Source of the DNA: CF-39 sp035651155
GTDB taxonomy: Bacteria > Chloroflexota > Limnocylindria > P2-11E
NCBI GenBank assembly: GCA_035651155.1
Contig: DASRGG010000016.1
Location: forward strand, 81,399 to 145,398
Direction of reading: 5' to 3'
Length of the DNA stretch: 64,000 bases
A program made the position numbers and the translations under genes. Of the stretch, positions 17,619-26,293 are shown piece by piece (position 1 is the first letter of the stretch; each line of letters starts with the position of its first letter). The notes under the pieces were generated by a model that was not told where the DNA came from, ran no database searches, and saw only the letters and a list, made by a program, of their open reading frames with translations.

Positions 17619-18137
17619 GTGCTCAGCGGTTTCGCGGCGGCGGCCGTGATGGTCGACGAGCGGGGCCGGATCCTGCTCGTTCGTCACAGCTACGGCGAGC
17701 TCAATTGGGAGATCCCCGGCGGTTCCGGCGAGACGGGTGCCTCCGCGGCCGACGCCGCGGTGCGCGAAGTGCGCGAGGAGACCGGCCTCGTGGTCGCCGC
17801 GGAACGCATGACCGGCGTGTACTTCGGACCGGCCGCGAAGTGTCACCACTTCGTCTTCGCATGTCGGCGCACGATGTTGACGGAGCCACGGCCGACGTCG
17901 CCGGAGATCACCGAGGTGCGCTGGTGCGAACGCATCGCGCTCCCCCGGCCGATCGGCGACTTCACCCTGAGGCGATCCGGTAGCGGGTTAGCTGCCCAGC
18001 GCCAGCTCGTAGCCGCCGGACGACTCCACGATGGCGTATCCCAGGTCCGTGTCGAGCGACACCAGCGGCGTGTTCTCGCGCACCGTGCTCGTGTGGATCT
18101 CGCGGTAGCCCTTCGCGCGCGTACTCGTGGAGCGTGA
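17619..18137 (+). CDS. NUDIX hydrolase with extended C-terminus
   Basis: NUDIX pyrophosphohydrolase. The box is GGSGETGASAADAAVREVREETG (given here only as its ends, GGSGET at about 31 and REVREETG at about 45). The conserved Glu of the GE pair is Ala, but the catalytic REVREE is intact. The domain ends near base 17975. The frame continues to 18137, reading antisense through the 3' end of the opposite GNAT gene, so the last 50 residues are probably not conserved. A lost stop or small frameshift near 17980 is possible. GTG 17619 follows fabI by 5 bases, which suggests one transcript. Confidence 0.8.
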   Translation: MLSGFAAAAVMVDERGRILLVRHSYGELNWEIPGGSGETGASAADAAVREVREETGLVVAAERMTGVYFGPAAKCHHFVFACRRTMLTEPRPTSPEITEVRWCERIALPRPIGDFTLRRSGSGLAAQRQLVAAGRLHDGVSQVRVERHQRRVLAHRARVDLAVALRARTRGA

Positions 18138-18849
18138 GCTTCAACGCCCGTCCGATGCCGCGCCGGCGATACGCCGGACGCACGGCGGTGACGCCGAGCT
18201 GCAGCACGTCCTCGGCTCGGATGGCGCGTCGCGCGGTGCACTGCCCCACGTACTCGTCGCCCGCGACCGCGACGAGGTACTCGTCGGGGAGCGCGAGCGC
18301 GTGCGCCTTCGCGTACGCGTCGCGATGGTGGGCCGCGAGGTCCGCGAGCGAGGCCATGCGCGTCCCGGCGGCGTCCAGACGCTCGCGCGACGCGGGCGTG
18401 GGGAGCGGCGCCGCCGCGACGGCGATGACCTGCGCGTACGACCGGATCACCTCGCGGAACCCGCGTGCCGCGATGGACTCGACGCACGCGGTGTGATCGC
18501 GCGCCCAAAGACACGCGACGAGCCCCCGGCGCTCCTCGAGCTCGGCCGCGAGATGCGCCCAGACGGCGGCGCCGATGCCGCGCCGCCGCTTCGGCGGGTC
18601 GACGCCGATGCGCATGAAGTAACGGCGCGGCTCGAACCGGCTCGGCTCGTGGTAGATCTCGCCGTATCCGAGCGGCGCGTCGTCCTCGTCGACCGCGACG
18701 ACGCGCACCTTCTGGAAGCGCGACCGGTCCCAGCGCGCGTCGCGCGCGCGGAGCGCCTCTGCGTCGACCGGTTCGCCTTCGCTGATCCGCCAGATGCGCG
18801 CCACCGCCGGGTAGTCGCGCTCCGCGAACGGGCGGACGCGGATCGTCAC
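17989..18849 (-). pseudogene. Tandem GNAT acetyltransferase, frameshifted near the C-terminus
   Basis: Two GNAT domains in tandem: an N-terminal one with DPPKRRRGIGAAVW and a C-terminal one with RPAYRRRGIGRALK. From GTG 18849 the frame is intact to about 18120, where LHEYAR is followed by an out-of-frame tail. Adding one GC pair to the alternating run at 18114-18121 restores YARAKGYREIHTSTVREN and a normal end at the TAA 17991-17989. The gene thus carries the same kind of 2-base GC-run deletion as the D-aminoacylase gene. Its GTG overlaps the stop of the metallo-beta-lactamase gene. Substrate unknown. Confidence 0.78.
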
Positions 18850-19520
18850 GCGAAGCGAAAGCTCCGGAGCCAGCGCAGCTCCGCGCCGATCGTCGTCCGC
18901 GGGCCGTGGCCGGGATACACCCGCGTCTCGGGCGGAAGCTCCGCGAGGCGCGCGAGGCTGCGCTCCATCGCCGCGGGGTCGCCACCCGGGAGGTCGACGC
19001 GCCCGACGTTGCCCTGGAAGAGGACGTCGCCGGAAAAGAGCACGCCCTCGGCCGGGAGATAGAAGCACGTGGAGCCCTCGGTGTGGCCCGGCGTGTGGAG
19101 CGCGCGCAGCTCGACGTCCGCGAGGTAGGTGAGCGGGCCCTCTTCGATGAGGTCGTCCGGTTCGCACGGCGGGACCTCGAACGGCACCGGCGGGCGCGCG
19201 CTCACGTCGTCCGCCGACACGCCCGCCGCGCTCGCCGAAGAGGGGCCCCTGCCCCGGGGCCCGAGGCGGTACGCGTCGAGCCGGTGGATCGCGAGACGCG
19301 CCCGGGTCGCCTCCTTGACCGCGGCGTTCCCGAAGACGTGGTCGGGATGCCCATGCGTATCCAGGATCTCGACGAGCGTGAGCCCTCGCTCGCGCACGGC
19401 GTCCATCACGACGCGCTCGCCCATGGAGGGGTCGATCACGAGCGCCTCGCGGCGACCGTCGATCACCAGATAGCAGCCGTTGTCGTACGGCGGCACGCGC
19501 CACGCGACGATCTGGAGCAC
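18846..19520 (-). CDS. MBL-fold metallohydrolase, glyoxalase II-like
   Basis: 224 residues from GTG 19520. The zinc motif is THGHPDH (HxHxDH), with further ligands in HTPGHTEGS, SGDVLFQG and YPGHGP near the C-terminus; all are present. The pattern is that of the glyoxalase II/hydroxyacylglutathione hydrolase-like or persulfide dioxygenase-like group. A 35-residue acidic/Pro-rich insertion between ligands is longer than usual. Only 14 bases separate its start from the divergent gamma-glutamyltransferase. Its stop couples to the tandem GNAT by GTGA. Confidence 0.85.
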   Translation of the reverse strand: MLQIVAWRVPPYDNGCYLVIDGRREALVIDPSMGERVVMDAVRERGLTLVEILDTHGHPDHVFGNAAVKEATRARLAIHRLDAYRLGPRGRGPSSASAAGVSADDVSARPPVPFEVPPCEPDDLIEEGPLTYLADVELRALHTPGHTEGSTCFYLPAEGVLFSGDVLFQGNVGRVDLPGGDPAAMERSLARLAELPPETRVYPGHGPRTTIGAELRWLRSFRFA

Positions 19521-19528
19521 CAGAGAAG

Positions 19529-19534
19529 TATCGT
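19529..19534 (+). promoter_or_regulatory. Possible -10 box before gamma-glutamyltransferase
   Basis: TATCGT matches TAnnnT. It directly precedes GTG 19535 and lies 6 bases before GTG 19541, which would make 19541 a natural leaderless start. On the other strand the same stretch gives ATACTT before the divergent MBL gene. Confidence 0.3.
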
Positions 19535-21295
19535 GTGCCGGTGCGCGATACACCGGTCGAGAACACCGCGCCGCCGATCGGCGTCACGCACGGTCGTCCC
19601 GCGCTCCTCGCGAGGCGCTGGATGGTGAGCTCGAGCCACTACCTCGCCTCGCAGGCGGGCGCGCTCCTGTTCCAGCGTGGCGGCAACGCCATCGACGCCG
19701 GCGTCGCGGCGGGCATCGCGCTCAACGTGATCGAGCGTCACCTCACCGACTTCGGCGGCGTCGCGCCGACGATCGTGTTCCGTCCCGGGATGGCGGGTCC
19801 GGAATCGATCGACGGTCTCGGGCGCTGGCCCGCGTCGTTCACGCTCGAGGAATACCGCGCGACGTACGGCGACGACATGCCGGTCGGCGTCGCGCGATCG
19901 GTCACGCCCGCCGCGTGCGACGCGTGGCTCACCGCGCTCGCGCGGCACGGCCGCCTCACATTGGCCGACGTGCTCGCGCCGAACATCGAGCTCGCCGAGG
20001 GCTTCCCGGTCTACCCGCGACTCGCGCGCGCGATCGCGACGCTCGAGGGGCGGCTGCGGCAATGGCCGTCGTCCGCGCGCGTCTTCCTTCCGAACGGGCG
20101 GGCGCCGAAGGTGGGCGAGCTCCTCGTGCAGAAGGATCTCGCCGGCCTCTTCCGCGCGCTGGTCGTCATCGAGCGCGCCAACGCGTCGCGGGGCCGCGCC
20201 GCGGCGATCATGGCGGCGCGCGACGCGATTTACACGGGCGAGATCGCCAGGCGGATCGTCGAGTCGCAGCGGGCGAACGGCGGTCGGATCACGGCGCAGG
20301 ACCTCGCGGACTATCACGTCACGATCGAGGCTCCGGTCCACACGACCTACCGCGGCATCGACGTGTACGCGTGCGGTCCGTGGTCGCAGGGGCCGCTCGT
20401 ACCGATGACGCTGAACCTGCTCGAGGGCTACGACATCGCGTCGCTCGGGCCGGGATCGCTCGCCTATCTCCATCGCTACACCGAGGCGATGAAGCTGGCC
20501 GCGGCGGACCGCGAAGGGTTCTTCGGCGATCCCGATCAGGTGGACGTCCCGATCCGCGGCCTGCTCGACAAGGCCTACGCCGAGGAGCGGCGCGCGGCGA
20601 TCCGCGACGACCGCGCGTGGCCCGAGCTTCCCGAGCCGGGCGATCCGTGGCGCTACGAAGGCCGCAGCGGCCACGCCGGGTACCGTCCGAAGGTCGCCAC
20701 GGGCGTGGGCGCGCCGGATACGTCGTACTGCTGCGCGCTGGATGCGGACGGCAACGCGTTCTCCGCGACGCCGTCGGATCCGGGGCTCGGATCGCCGCTC
20801 GTGGAGGGCCTCGGGATCATCGTGAGCACGCGCGGCGCGCAGCTCTGGACCACGCCGGGGCATCCCTCGGCGATCGCGCCGCGGAAGCGGCCGCGCCTCA
20901 CGCCGAATCCCGCGCTCCTCATGAAGGACGGGCGCGCGCTCATGCCCTTCGGCTGCCCGGGCGAGGACGCGCAGTGCCAGGCGATGGTCCAGACGGTCTG
21001 CAACGTCGTCGACTTCGGTATGGATCTCCAGGCCGCGATCGAGGCGCCGCGCGTCATCTCGAGGTCGTTCCCGTGGACGTTCTTCCCGCACGCCTACGAG
21101 CCCGGCGTGCTGCAGGTCGAGGGGCGTGTCGCGCGGGACGTGCGCGACGGGCTCGCGCGCCTCGGCCACGTCGTCCGCGACATGCCCGACTTCACGCCGG
21201 CATCCGCGGGTGTGTGCGCGATCCGCGAGCTCGAGCCGGGCACGCTCGAGGGCGGTGCCGACCCGCGGCGAGAGAGCTACGCCATCGGATGGTGA
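19535..21295 (+). CDS. ggt: Gamma-glutamyltransferase family protein
   Basis: 586 residues, normal for the Ntn-hydrolase Ggt proenzyme (about 580). The autoprocessing/catalytic Thr is in PDTSYCCALDADGNAFS (about residue 396), matching the TTHxS..D..GNA consensus. Other family blocks are GGNAIDAGVAAGIALNV near 45 and GLGSPLVEG. No signal peptide is seen, so it is probably cytoplasmic, unlike E. coli Ggt, or acts as an acylase-like relative. GTG 19541 is an alternative start. Its stop overlaps the ATG of the PLP enzyme, so the pair is coupled. Confidence 0.9.
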   Translation: MPVRDTPVENTAPPIGVTHGRPALLARRWMVSSSHYLASQAGALLFQRGGNAIDAGVAAGIALNVIERHLTDFGGVAPTIVFRPGMAGPESIDGLGRWPASFTLEEYRATYGDDMPVGVARSVTPAACDAWLTALARHGRLTLADVLAPNIELAEGFPVYPRLARAIATLEGRLRQWPSSARVFLPNGRAPKVGELLVQKDLAGLFRALVVIERANASRGRAAAIMAARDAIYTGEIARRIVESQRANGGRITAQDLADYHVTIEAPVHTTYRGIDVYACGPWSQGPLVPMTLNLLEGYDIASLGPGSLAYLHRYTEAMKLAAADREGFFGDPDQVDVPIRGLLDKAYAEERRAAIRDDRAWPELPEPGDPWRYEGRSGHAGYRPKVATGVGAPDTSYCCALDADGNAFSATPSDPGLGSPLVEGLGIIVSTRGAQLWTTPGHPSAIAPRKRPRLTPNPALLMKDGRALMPFGCPGEDAQCQAMVQTVCNVVDFGMDLQAAIEAPRVISRSFPWTFFPHAYEPGVLQVEGRVARDVRDGLARLGHVVRDMPDFTPASAGVCAIRELEPGTLEGGADPRRESYAIGW

Positions 21296-22443
21296 CCGCC
21301 GCCGAGTCCCGCTGGCGCGAAGAGTTCCCGATCGCCGACGAGCTGGTGTATCTCAACAACTGCTCGCTCACCCCGCTGCCACGGCGCGGGCGCGCGCGCA
21401 TCGAGCGGTTCGCGAAGGAGTGGACGGAGCTCGGCGGCGGCGCCTGGTACGACCACTGGGTCGGCGAGTACGAGGCGCTGCGGTCGGACATCGCGACGGT
21501 GCTCGGCGCCGACGTGGACGAGGTCGCACTCGAGCCGAACGTGTCGGCCGGGCTGGTGGGGATCGCGAGCACGCTTGACTACGCGAGGCGGCCCAAGGTC
21601 GTCGTGGCGGACCTCGACTTCCCGACCGACGGGCACGCGTTCCTCGCGGTCGCCCCTCGCGGCGCGCGGGTCGAGTTCGTCCGGAGCCCGGACCGCGTCC
21701 GCGTGCCGCTCGAGCTGTTCGAGCGCGCCATCGACGAGCGCACCGCGGCGGTGTGCACCGGCCATGTCTATTTCACCAGCGGCTGGATCCAGGACGTGAA
21801 GGCGCTCGCCGAGCTCTGTCATCGGAGAGGTGCTGCGCTCGTCGTGGACGCGTATCAATCGATCGGCGCGCTCCCGTTCGACGTCCACGCGAGCGGTGTC
21901 GACTACCTGGTCTGCGGGACGCTGAAGTGGCTCATGGGCGGGCCGGGGATCGCGTTCCTCTACGCGCGGCGCGACGTCGCCGACGCCGCGCGTCCGAGCG
22001 CGGTGGGGTGGTGGGGGGTCGCGGACCCGTTCGCGTTCGACGTCGAGCACCTCGATCCGGGGAAGGGCGCTCGCCGATTCGAGTACGGCACGCCCGCGGT
22101 CGCCGCGATCTACGCGGCGCGCGCGGGCATCGAGCTCCTCCGCGAGATCGGGATCGCGACGGTGCGCGGGCGGCAGATGGCGCTGTCGCAGCGGCTCGTC
22201 GACGGCGCGCGGGCACAGGGCTGGAGGGTGCGCTGCCCGATCGACGCGCGCGAGCGCACCGCCATCGTCACCCTCGAGCATCGGGAGCCGCGGCGCGCCG
22301 TCGACGCGCTCCGTGCGTCCGGCGTCGTCGCCGACAGCCGGCCCGCCCTCATCCGGCTCTCGCCGCACTACTTCAACACCGCAGAGGAGATGGACCGCGC
22401 GCTCGAGCTCCTCGCGCCGCTCCGCGCGGCGGCGACCGCCTGA
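21289..22443 (+). CDS. Class V aminotransferase-family PLP enzyme
   Basis: 384-residue fold-type I PLP enzyme of the CsdB/NifS/kynureninase/isopenicillin-epimerase superfamily. The PLP lysine is in CGTLKWLMGGPG (about residue 211), preceded by VVDAYQSIGAL with the cofactor Asp. No SufS active-site Cys loop is evident near the C-terminus, so a transaminase, lyase or epimerase role is likelier than cysteine desulfurase. ATG 21289 overlaps the Ggt stop; an in-frame GTG follows at once at 21292. Confidence 0.88.
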   Translation: MVTAAESRWREEFPIADELVYLNNCSLTPLPRRGRARIERFAKEWTELGGGAWYDHWVGEYEALRSDIATVLGADVDEVALEPNVSAGLVGIASTLDYARRPKVVVADLDFPTDGHAFLAVAPRGARVEFVRSPDRVRVPLELFERAIDERTAAVCTGHVYFTSGWIQDVKALAELCHRRGAALVVDAYQSIGALPFDVHASGVDYLVCGTLKWLMGGPGIAFLYARRDVADAARPSAVGWWGVADPFAFDVEHLDPGKGARRFEYGTPAVAAIYAARAGIELLREIGIATVRGRQMALSQRLVDGARAQGWRVRCPIDARERTAIVTLEHREPRRAVDALRASGVVADSRPALIRLSPHYFNTAEEMDRALELLAPLRAAATA

Positions 22444-22463
22444 CGCGTCACCCGCGCCGCCTG

Positions 22464-23120
22464 GTGGCGTGGGCCGCGATCATCGGCGCCGTCGCGCTCG
22501 TGTCGTATGCCGCGCACTTCAGCGCGCGGGACGCCCTGCCGGCGCCGGACATCCTCTTTCGCTGGTCGACGGCCATCGGGGCGCTCGTCCTGGACACCAT
22601 CCTGCTGGTGCTCGCGCTCCTCGTGGCGCGGGGTCTGCCGCTGCGCGACGCGTTCGCGCTCCGGCGGCCGCGGTCGTGGAGCGACGCGCTGCGCGTCGGT
22701 CTGGTCGCGCTCGGCGCGACCTGGCTCACGTCGCTCGCGCTCGAAGTCGTCGTGGGCCACGACGTCCGCGAGCAGGCCGTGCCGCGGTACGCCGACGCGA
22801 CCCGGATCGCGCCCTTCGTCGCCAACTTCGTCGTGATCGCGCTCTACGCCCCGATCGTCGAGGAATCGCTCTGCCGGGGTCTCGGGTTCACGCTGCTCGA
22901 AGGATGGGGCGTGCCGGTCGCGGTCGTCGGCAGCTCCGTCGCGTTCGCGCTCGCGCACGGCGCGGTGCTCGACCTTCCGTGGGTCCTCGTCACCGGGCTC
23001 GGACTCGGCTACCTTCGCGCGCGCTCGGCGAGCCTCTTCCCCTGCGTCGGTCTGCACGCCACGGTGAACGGGATGGCGATGCTCGCGTCGGTCCTGCTCA
23101 CGCCGAGCGCCGCGGCCTAG
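22464..23120 (+). CDS. CPBP/CAAX-type intramembrane protease
   Basis: 218 residues with about six hydrophobic segments and the three CPBP motifs: VEESLCRG (EExxxR), ALAHG and a late HATVN. This is the glutamate-type intramembrane protease/ABI family. GTG 22464 is taken as start. A CTG at 22440 that overlaps the previous stop (CTGA) would add MTRHPRRL and is a possible alternative, since the added residues are basic and suit the cytoplasmic side of a first helix. Target unknown. Confidence 0.85.
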   Translation: MAWAAIIGAVALVSYAAHFSARDALPAPDILFRWSTAIGALVLDTILLVLALLVARGLPLRDAFALRRPRSWSDALRVGLVALGATWLTSLALEVVVGHDVREQAVPRYADATRIAPFVANFVVIALYAPIVEESLCRGLGFTLLEGWGVPVAVVGSSVAFALAHGAVLDLPWVLVTGLGLGYLRARSASLFPCVGLHATVNGMAMLASVLLTPSAAA

Positions 23121-23458
23121 GACCGGCGGATCGCGGCGACGACGTCACGCAGGTCGCCGCCGGGATCCGCCGTCGCCGATCCCCCTGCGGCGGCGCGCTC
23201 GCCCGAAAGGACGAGAGCGCGCAGCGTGGCATGGGGCAGGAGCGGGTCCGCGAGGTTCGACTCGTCGTGGTCGAGGCCCGTCTGGGCGAGCCGACGGCGG
23301 ATCTCGACCCACCGGACGATCGCGTCGCGGTCGGCGACAGGTAGGCGCGCGTACGCCGCCACGTCGTTCAGCGCTTCGCGATACCGGAGCAGCGTGCGCC
23401 GCTCGGTGCCGCGGGGGTGCTCGCGGGCCTGCGCGAGGTCGCGCTCGTCGATCCGCAC
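23117..23458 (-). CDS. Small hypothetical protein (113 aa)
   Basis: Unrecognised soluble, mainly helical and highly charged protein read from GTG 23458. An Arg-rich N-terminal half is followed by DHDESNLADPLLPHATLRAL. It converges with the CPBP protease gene (4-base overlap of 3' ends) and diverges from the ABC-importer operon. High G/C at third positions in this frame supports coding. Confidence 0.5.
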   Translation of the reverse strand: MRIDERDLAQAREHPRGTERRTLLRYREALNDVAAYARLPVADRDAIVRWVEIRRRLAQTGLDHDESNLADPLLPHATLRALVLSGERAAAGGSATADPGGDLRDVVAAIRRS

Positions 23459-23501
23459 GAACCGATCGTATGTCCGTGACCGCTCGCTCGGCCCTCCGGT
23501 C

Positions 23502-23507
23502 TAGACT
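23502..23507 (+). promoter_or_regulatory. Possible -10 box of the Fe3+-type ABC operon
   Basis: TAGACT (TAnnnT) lies 44 bases before ATG 23551 in the divergent intergenic region. It is followed by a leader with a strong Shine-Dalgarno (GGGAGGAGTAGGAG). A GTGACC at 23476 could be a poorly spaced -35. Confidence 0.3.
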
Positions 23508-23550
23508 CTCCGCCGACCCGCGACGCGGGGTTGGGAGGAGTAGGAGAACC

Positions 23551-24648
23551 ATGCAGGACAGCCAGCGAGGCTACGACCGAAGGACCTTCCTCAAGCTCGC
23601 CGGCGCGACCGCGGCGATCGCCGCATGCGGTGGCGCCACGCCCGCCGCCTCCGCGGCGCCCAGCGCGGCGGCCGCGACCAGCGCGGCGGCCGCGACGAAG
23701 GCGCCGGTGAGCGGGACGCTCTCCGTGTATTCGGCGCTCAACGAGTCGACGAACAACGAGTTCTTCAAGGCGTTCAACGCCGCGTACCCGAACGTCAAGG
23801 TGAACGTGTTGCCGCTCGCCGCGGCGGGTGAGCTGCAGACCCGCATCCGCACCGAGAAGGCCAGCCCGAAGTCCGACGTCTTCATCGGCGGCTCGAGCGA
23901 GTTCCACGACCCGCTCGGCAAGGAAGGCCTCCTCGAGCAGTACAACTCGCCGAACGCGAAGGACATCGACGCCAAGTTCAAAGACGCGAGCGGCTACTGG
24001 GTCGGTTGGTACACCGGCATCTTCGGATTCATCTCGAACAACGACCGGCTCAGCAAGGAGCTCGGCGGCAAGAAGCCCGCGACCTGGGACGACCTGCTCG
24101 ACCCGTCGTGGAAGGGCAAGCTCATCCTGCCGGACCCGGTGAAGACCGGCGGCGGCTACATCTTCATCGCCACGCAGATCTTCCGCTTCAATCGCGACGA
24201 GGCCAAGGCGATGGACTACATGAAGAGGCTCCACGCCAATGTCGCGCAGTACATCCCGACGTCGCCGGGCGCGCTCACGCTCATCGACCAGGGCCAGTTC
24301 GTCGGCTGCCCGAACTGGGCGCACGACATCCTGACCGAGAAGGGCAAGAACAACCCCGTCGACCTGAACGTCCCAGCCGACACCGGCTTCGAGGTCGGCG
24401 CGATCAGCATCATCAAGGGCACCAAGAGCCTCGACGCGGCGAAGGCCCTCGTGGACTGGTCGCTGACCAAGGAGGCCGGCGACCTCAACGTGAAGCTCAG
24501 CAACCGCGGTTCGACGCGCGCCGACGTGGCGCCCGCGCCGGGCTCGCCGAAGCTCAGCGACGTGAAGCTCGTGAACTACGACCGCCAGTGGGCCACCGAC
24601 AACAAGGACCGCATCCTGAAGCTGTGGCAGACCACGGTGGGCATCTAG
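23551..24648 (+). CDS. ABC transporter substrate-binding lipoprotein (Fe3+/AfuA-type)
   Basis: 365 residues with a twin-arginine-like leader (RRTFLK at 10-15) and a lipobox ending at Cys26 (AIAACGG). An Ala/Ser-rich linker leads into a class II periplasmic-binding fold. Blocks such as YSALNESTNNEFFKAF, GELQTRI and PATWDDLLDPSWKGKL are those of the Fe3+/AfuA/FbpA and phosphonate-type binding proteins. It captures the ligand outside the cell and delivers it to the permease next door. ATG 23551 has an excellent ribosome-binding site. The ligand (ferric iron, an organic phosphonate or similar) is not certain. Confidence 0.92.
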   Translation: MQDSQRGYDRRTFLKLAGATAAIAACGGATPAASAAPSAAAATSAAAATKAPVSGTLSVYSALNESTNNEFFKAFNAAYPNVKVNVLPLAAAGELQTRIRTEKASPKSDVFIGGSSEFHDPLGKEGLLEQYNSPNAKDIDAKFKDASGYWVGWYTGIFGFISNNDRLSKELGGKKPATWDDLLDPSWKGKLILPDPVKTGGGYIFIATQIFRFNRDEAKAMDYMKRLHANVAQYIPTSPGALTLIDQGQFVGCPNWAHDILTEKGKNNPVDLNVPADTGFEVGAISIIKGTKSLDAAKALVDWSLTKEAGDLNVKLSNRGSTRADVAPAPGSPKLSDVKLVNYDRQWATDNKDRILKLWQTTVGI

Positions 24649-24673
24649 CGATCCCAGCGGTCTCGTAACGACG

Positions 24674-26293
24674 ATGCGCAGCTTGCGGCGCGAGCCGGGC
24701 GTCCTGCTCGCGCTGCTCGCTGTCGTCGTGCTCGTCGGCGCGTTCATCGTCTATCCCCAGGTCCGCGTGATCCTCACGCCGGGCGACAGCTACGGCGAGT
24801 TCTTCTCGGGCGGGACCTGGCGCAATTCGCTGCTGCACTCGCTCGAGGTCATGGCGCTGTCGACCGCGAGCGCCGTGACCCTCGGGTTCGTCTACGCGTA
24901 CGCGATGGTGTACTCGGACATGCGCTGGAAGCCGTTCTTCCGGCTCATCGGCATCCTGCCGCTCCTCTCGCCGCCCTTCGTCGTCGCGGCGTCGTACGTG
25001 ATCCTCTTCGGGCCCCGCGGCCTCATCACCTACAACGTCTTCGGACAGACCATCAGCATCTTCGGGCTCGGCGGTATCTGGGGCGTGCAGACCATCGCGT
25101 TCTTCCCGTTCGCGTATCAGCTCATCGCCGACGTGCTCTCGCGGAGCGACGCGCGCATCGAGCAGGCCGCGCGGAACCTCGGCGCGGGCAGCTGGCGCGT
25201 GTTCCGCACGGTGACGCTGCCGCTCTCGCGGCCGGGGCTCGGCGCCGCGATCCTCACCACGGCCATCTACGTGCTCGAGGATTTCGGCAACCCGGCGCTC
25301 ATCGGCGGGACGTTCACGGTCCTCCCGACCCAGGCCTACGGCCTGATCAGCGGGTTCGGCGACCTGCCGGGCGCGGCCGCGGTCAGCACGATCCTGCTCG
25401 CGCTCGCGCTCGTCCTGTACTTCGCGAAGATCCGGCTCGACGGCCCGCGCTCGTTCGTGACCGTCACGGGCCGGGCGTCCTCGATGCCGCGCCCGCCGGT
25501 CGCCCCGGCGATCTCGTGGGCGTGCTTCGCGGCGTGCATGCTCCTCGCGGGGATCATCGCCCTCGTCTACGGCTCGCTCGTCGTCTCGGCGCTCACGGTC
25601 GCGTTCCCGCAGAACACGGCGCTCACCTTCGGCAACTTCGAGTACATCACCAGCGGCGCGAACGGCACGGCGCTCCAGAACACGCTCGTGTACGGGCTCG
25701 CCGCGGCGCTGCTCTCCTCGCTGCTCGCGCTCGTGGCGGGGTGGCTCGTGGAGCGCGGACGCTGGACCGGCCGCCGCGCGCTCGACCTGCTCCTCATCAT
25801 GCCCGCCGCGATACCGGGTCTCTTCTTCGGGATCGGCTACGCCCTCGCGTTCAACGAGCCGTGGCTCGACTGGCTCGACCGCGGTGTGCTCATCATCATC
25901 TCGATGATCTTCTGGAACATCCCGGTGGGCTATCAGGCCGCGGTGGCGGGCCTGCGTCAGATCGACCGCTCGCTGGACGAGGCCGCCACGAGCCTCGGCG
26001 CCTCCAGCCTGCGCGGCTTCCGTGACGTCCTCGTGCCGATGCTCGGCGGATCGCTGCGCGTCGGCTTCGTGACGACGTTCGTCCGTGCCGTGACGACGCT
26101 GTCCGTCGTCATCTTCCTGTTCACGCCGAGCAGCACCGTCGCGACGATCCGCATCTTCCAGCTCGTCGGCGATCTGAACTGGGGACGCGCCACGGCGTTC
26201 ACGGTGGCGGACATCGGCCTCGCGATCGTCGCGCTCGGCGCGGTCGCGCTCCTCGCGCGAGGCCGCATCGCACTTGGAGGCGCCCGTGCCTGA
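24674..26293 (+). CDS. ABC transporter permease, fused duplicated FbpB-type
   Basis: 539 residues containing two permease units of about 260 residues, with about 12 hydrophobic segments. Each half carries an EAA loop: EQAARNLGAGSWRVFRTVTLPLSRPG and DEAATSLGASSLRGFRDVLVPM, quoted here only as family markers (EQAARNLGAG and DEAATSLGAS). This internal duplication is typical of FbpB/AfuB ferric importers. It forms the membrane channel of the importer and lies between the binding protein and the ATPase. Confidence 0.92.
   Translation: MRSLRREPGVLLALLAVVVLVGAFIVYPQVRVILTPGDSYGEFFSGGTWRNSLLHSLEVMALSTASAVTLGFVYAYAMVYSDMRWKPFFRLIGILPLLSPPFVVAASYVILFGPRGLITYNVFGQTISIFGLGGIWGVQTIAFFPFAYQLIADVLSRSDARIEQAARNLGAGSWRVFRTVTLPLSRPGLGAAILTTAIYVLEDFGNPALIGGTFTVLPTQAYGLISGFGDLPGAAAVSTILLALALVLYFAKIRLDGPRSFVTVTGRASSMPRPPVAPAISWACFAACMLLAGIIALVYGSLVVSALTVAFPQNTALTFGNFEYITSGANGTALQNTLVYGLAAALLSSLLALVAGWLVERGRWTGRRALDLLLIMPAAIPGLFFGIGYALAFNEPWLDWLDRGVLIIISMIFWNIPVGYQAAVAGLRQIDRSLDEAATSLGASSLRGFRDVLVPMLGGSLRVGFVTTFVRAVTTLSVVIFLFTPSSTVATIRIFQLVGDLNWGRATAFTVADIGLAIVALGAVALLARGRIALGGARA

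Noticed and set aside
18000..18137. C-terminal extension of the NUDIX protein as a real domain
   Set aside because: It is antisense to the conserved end of the GNAT gene and has no domain pattern.
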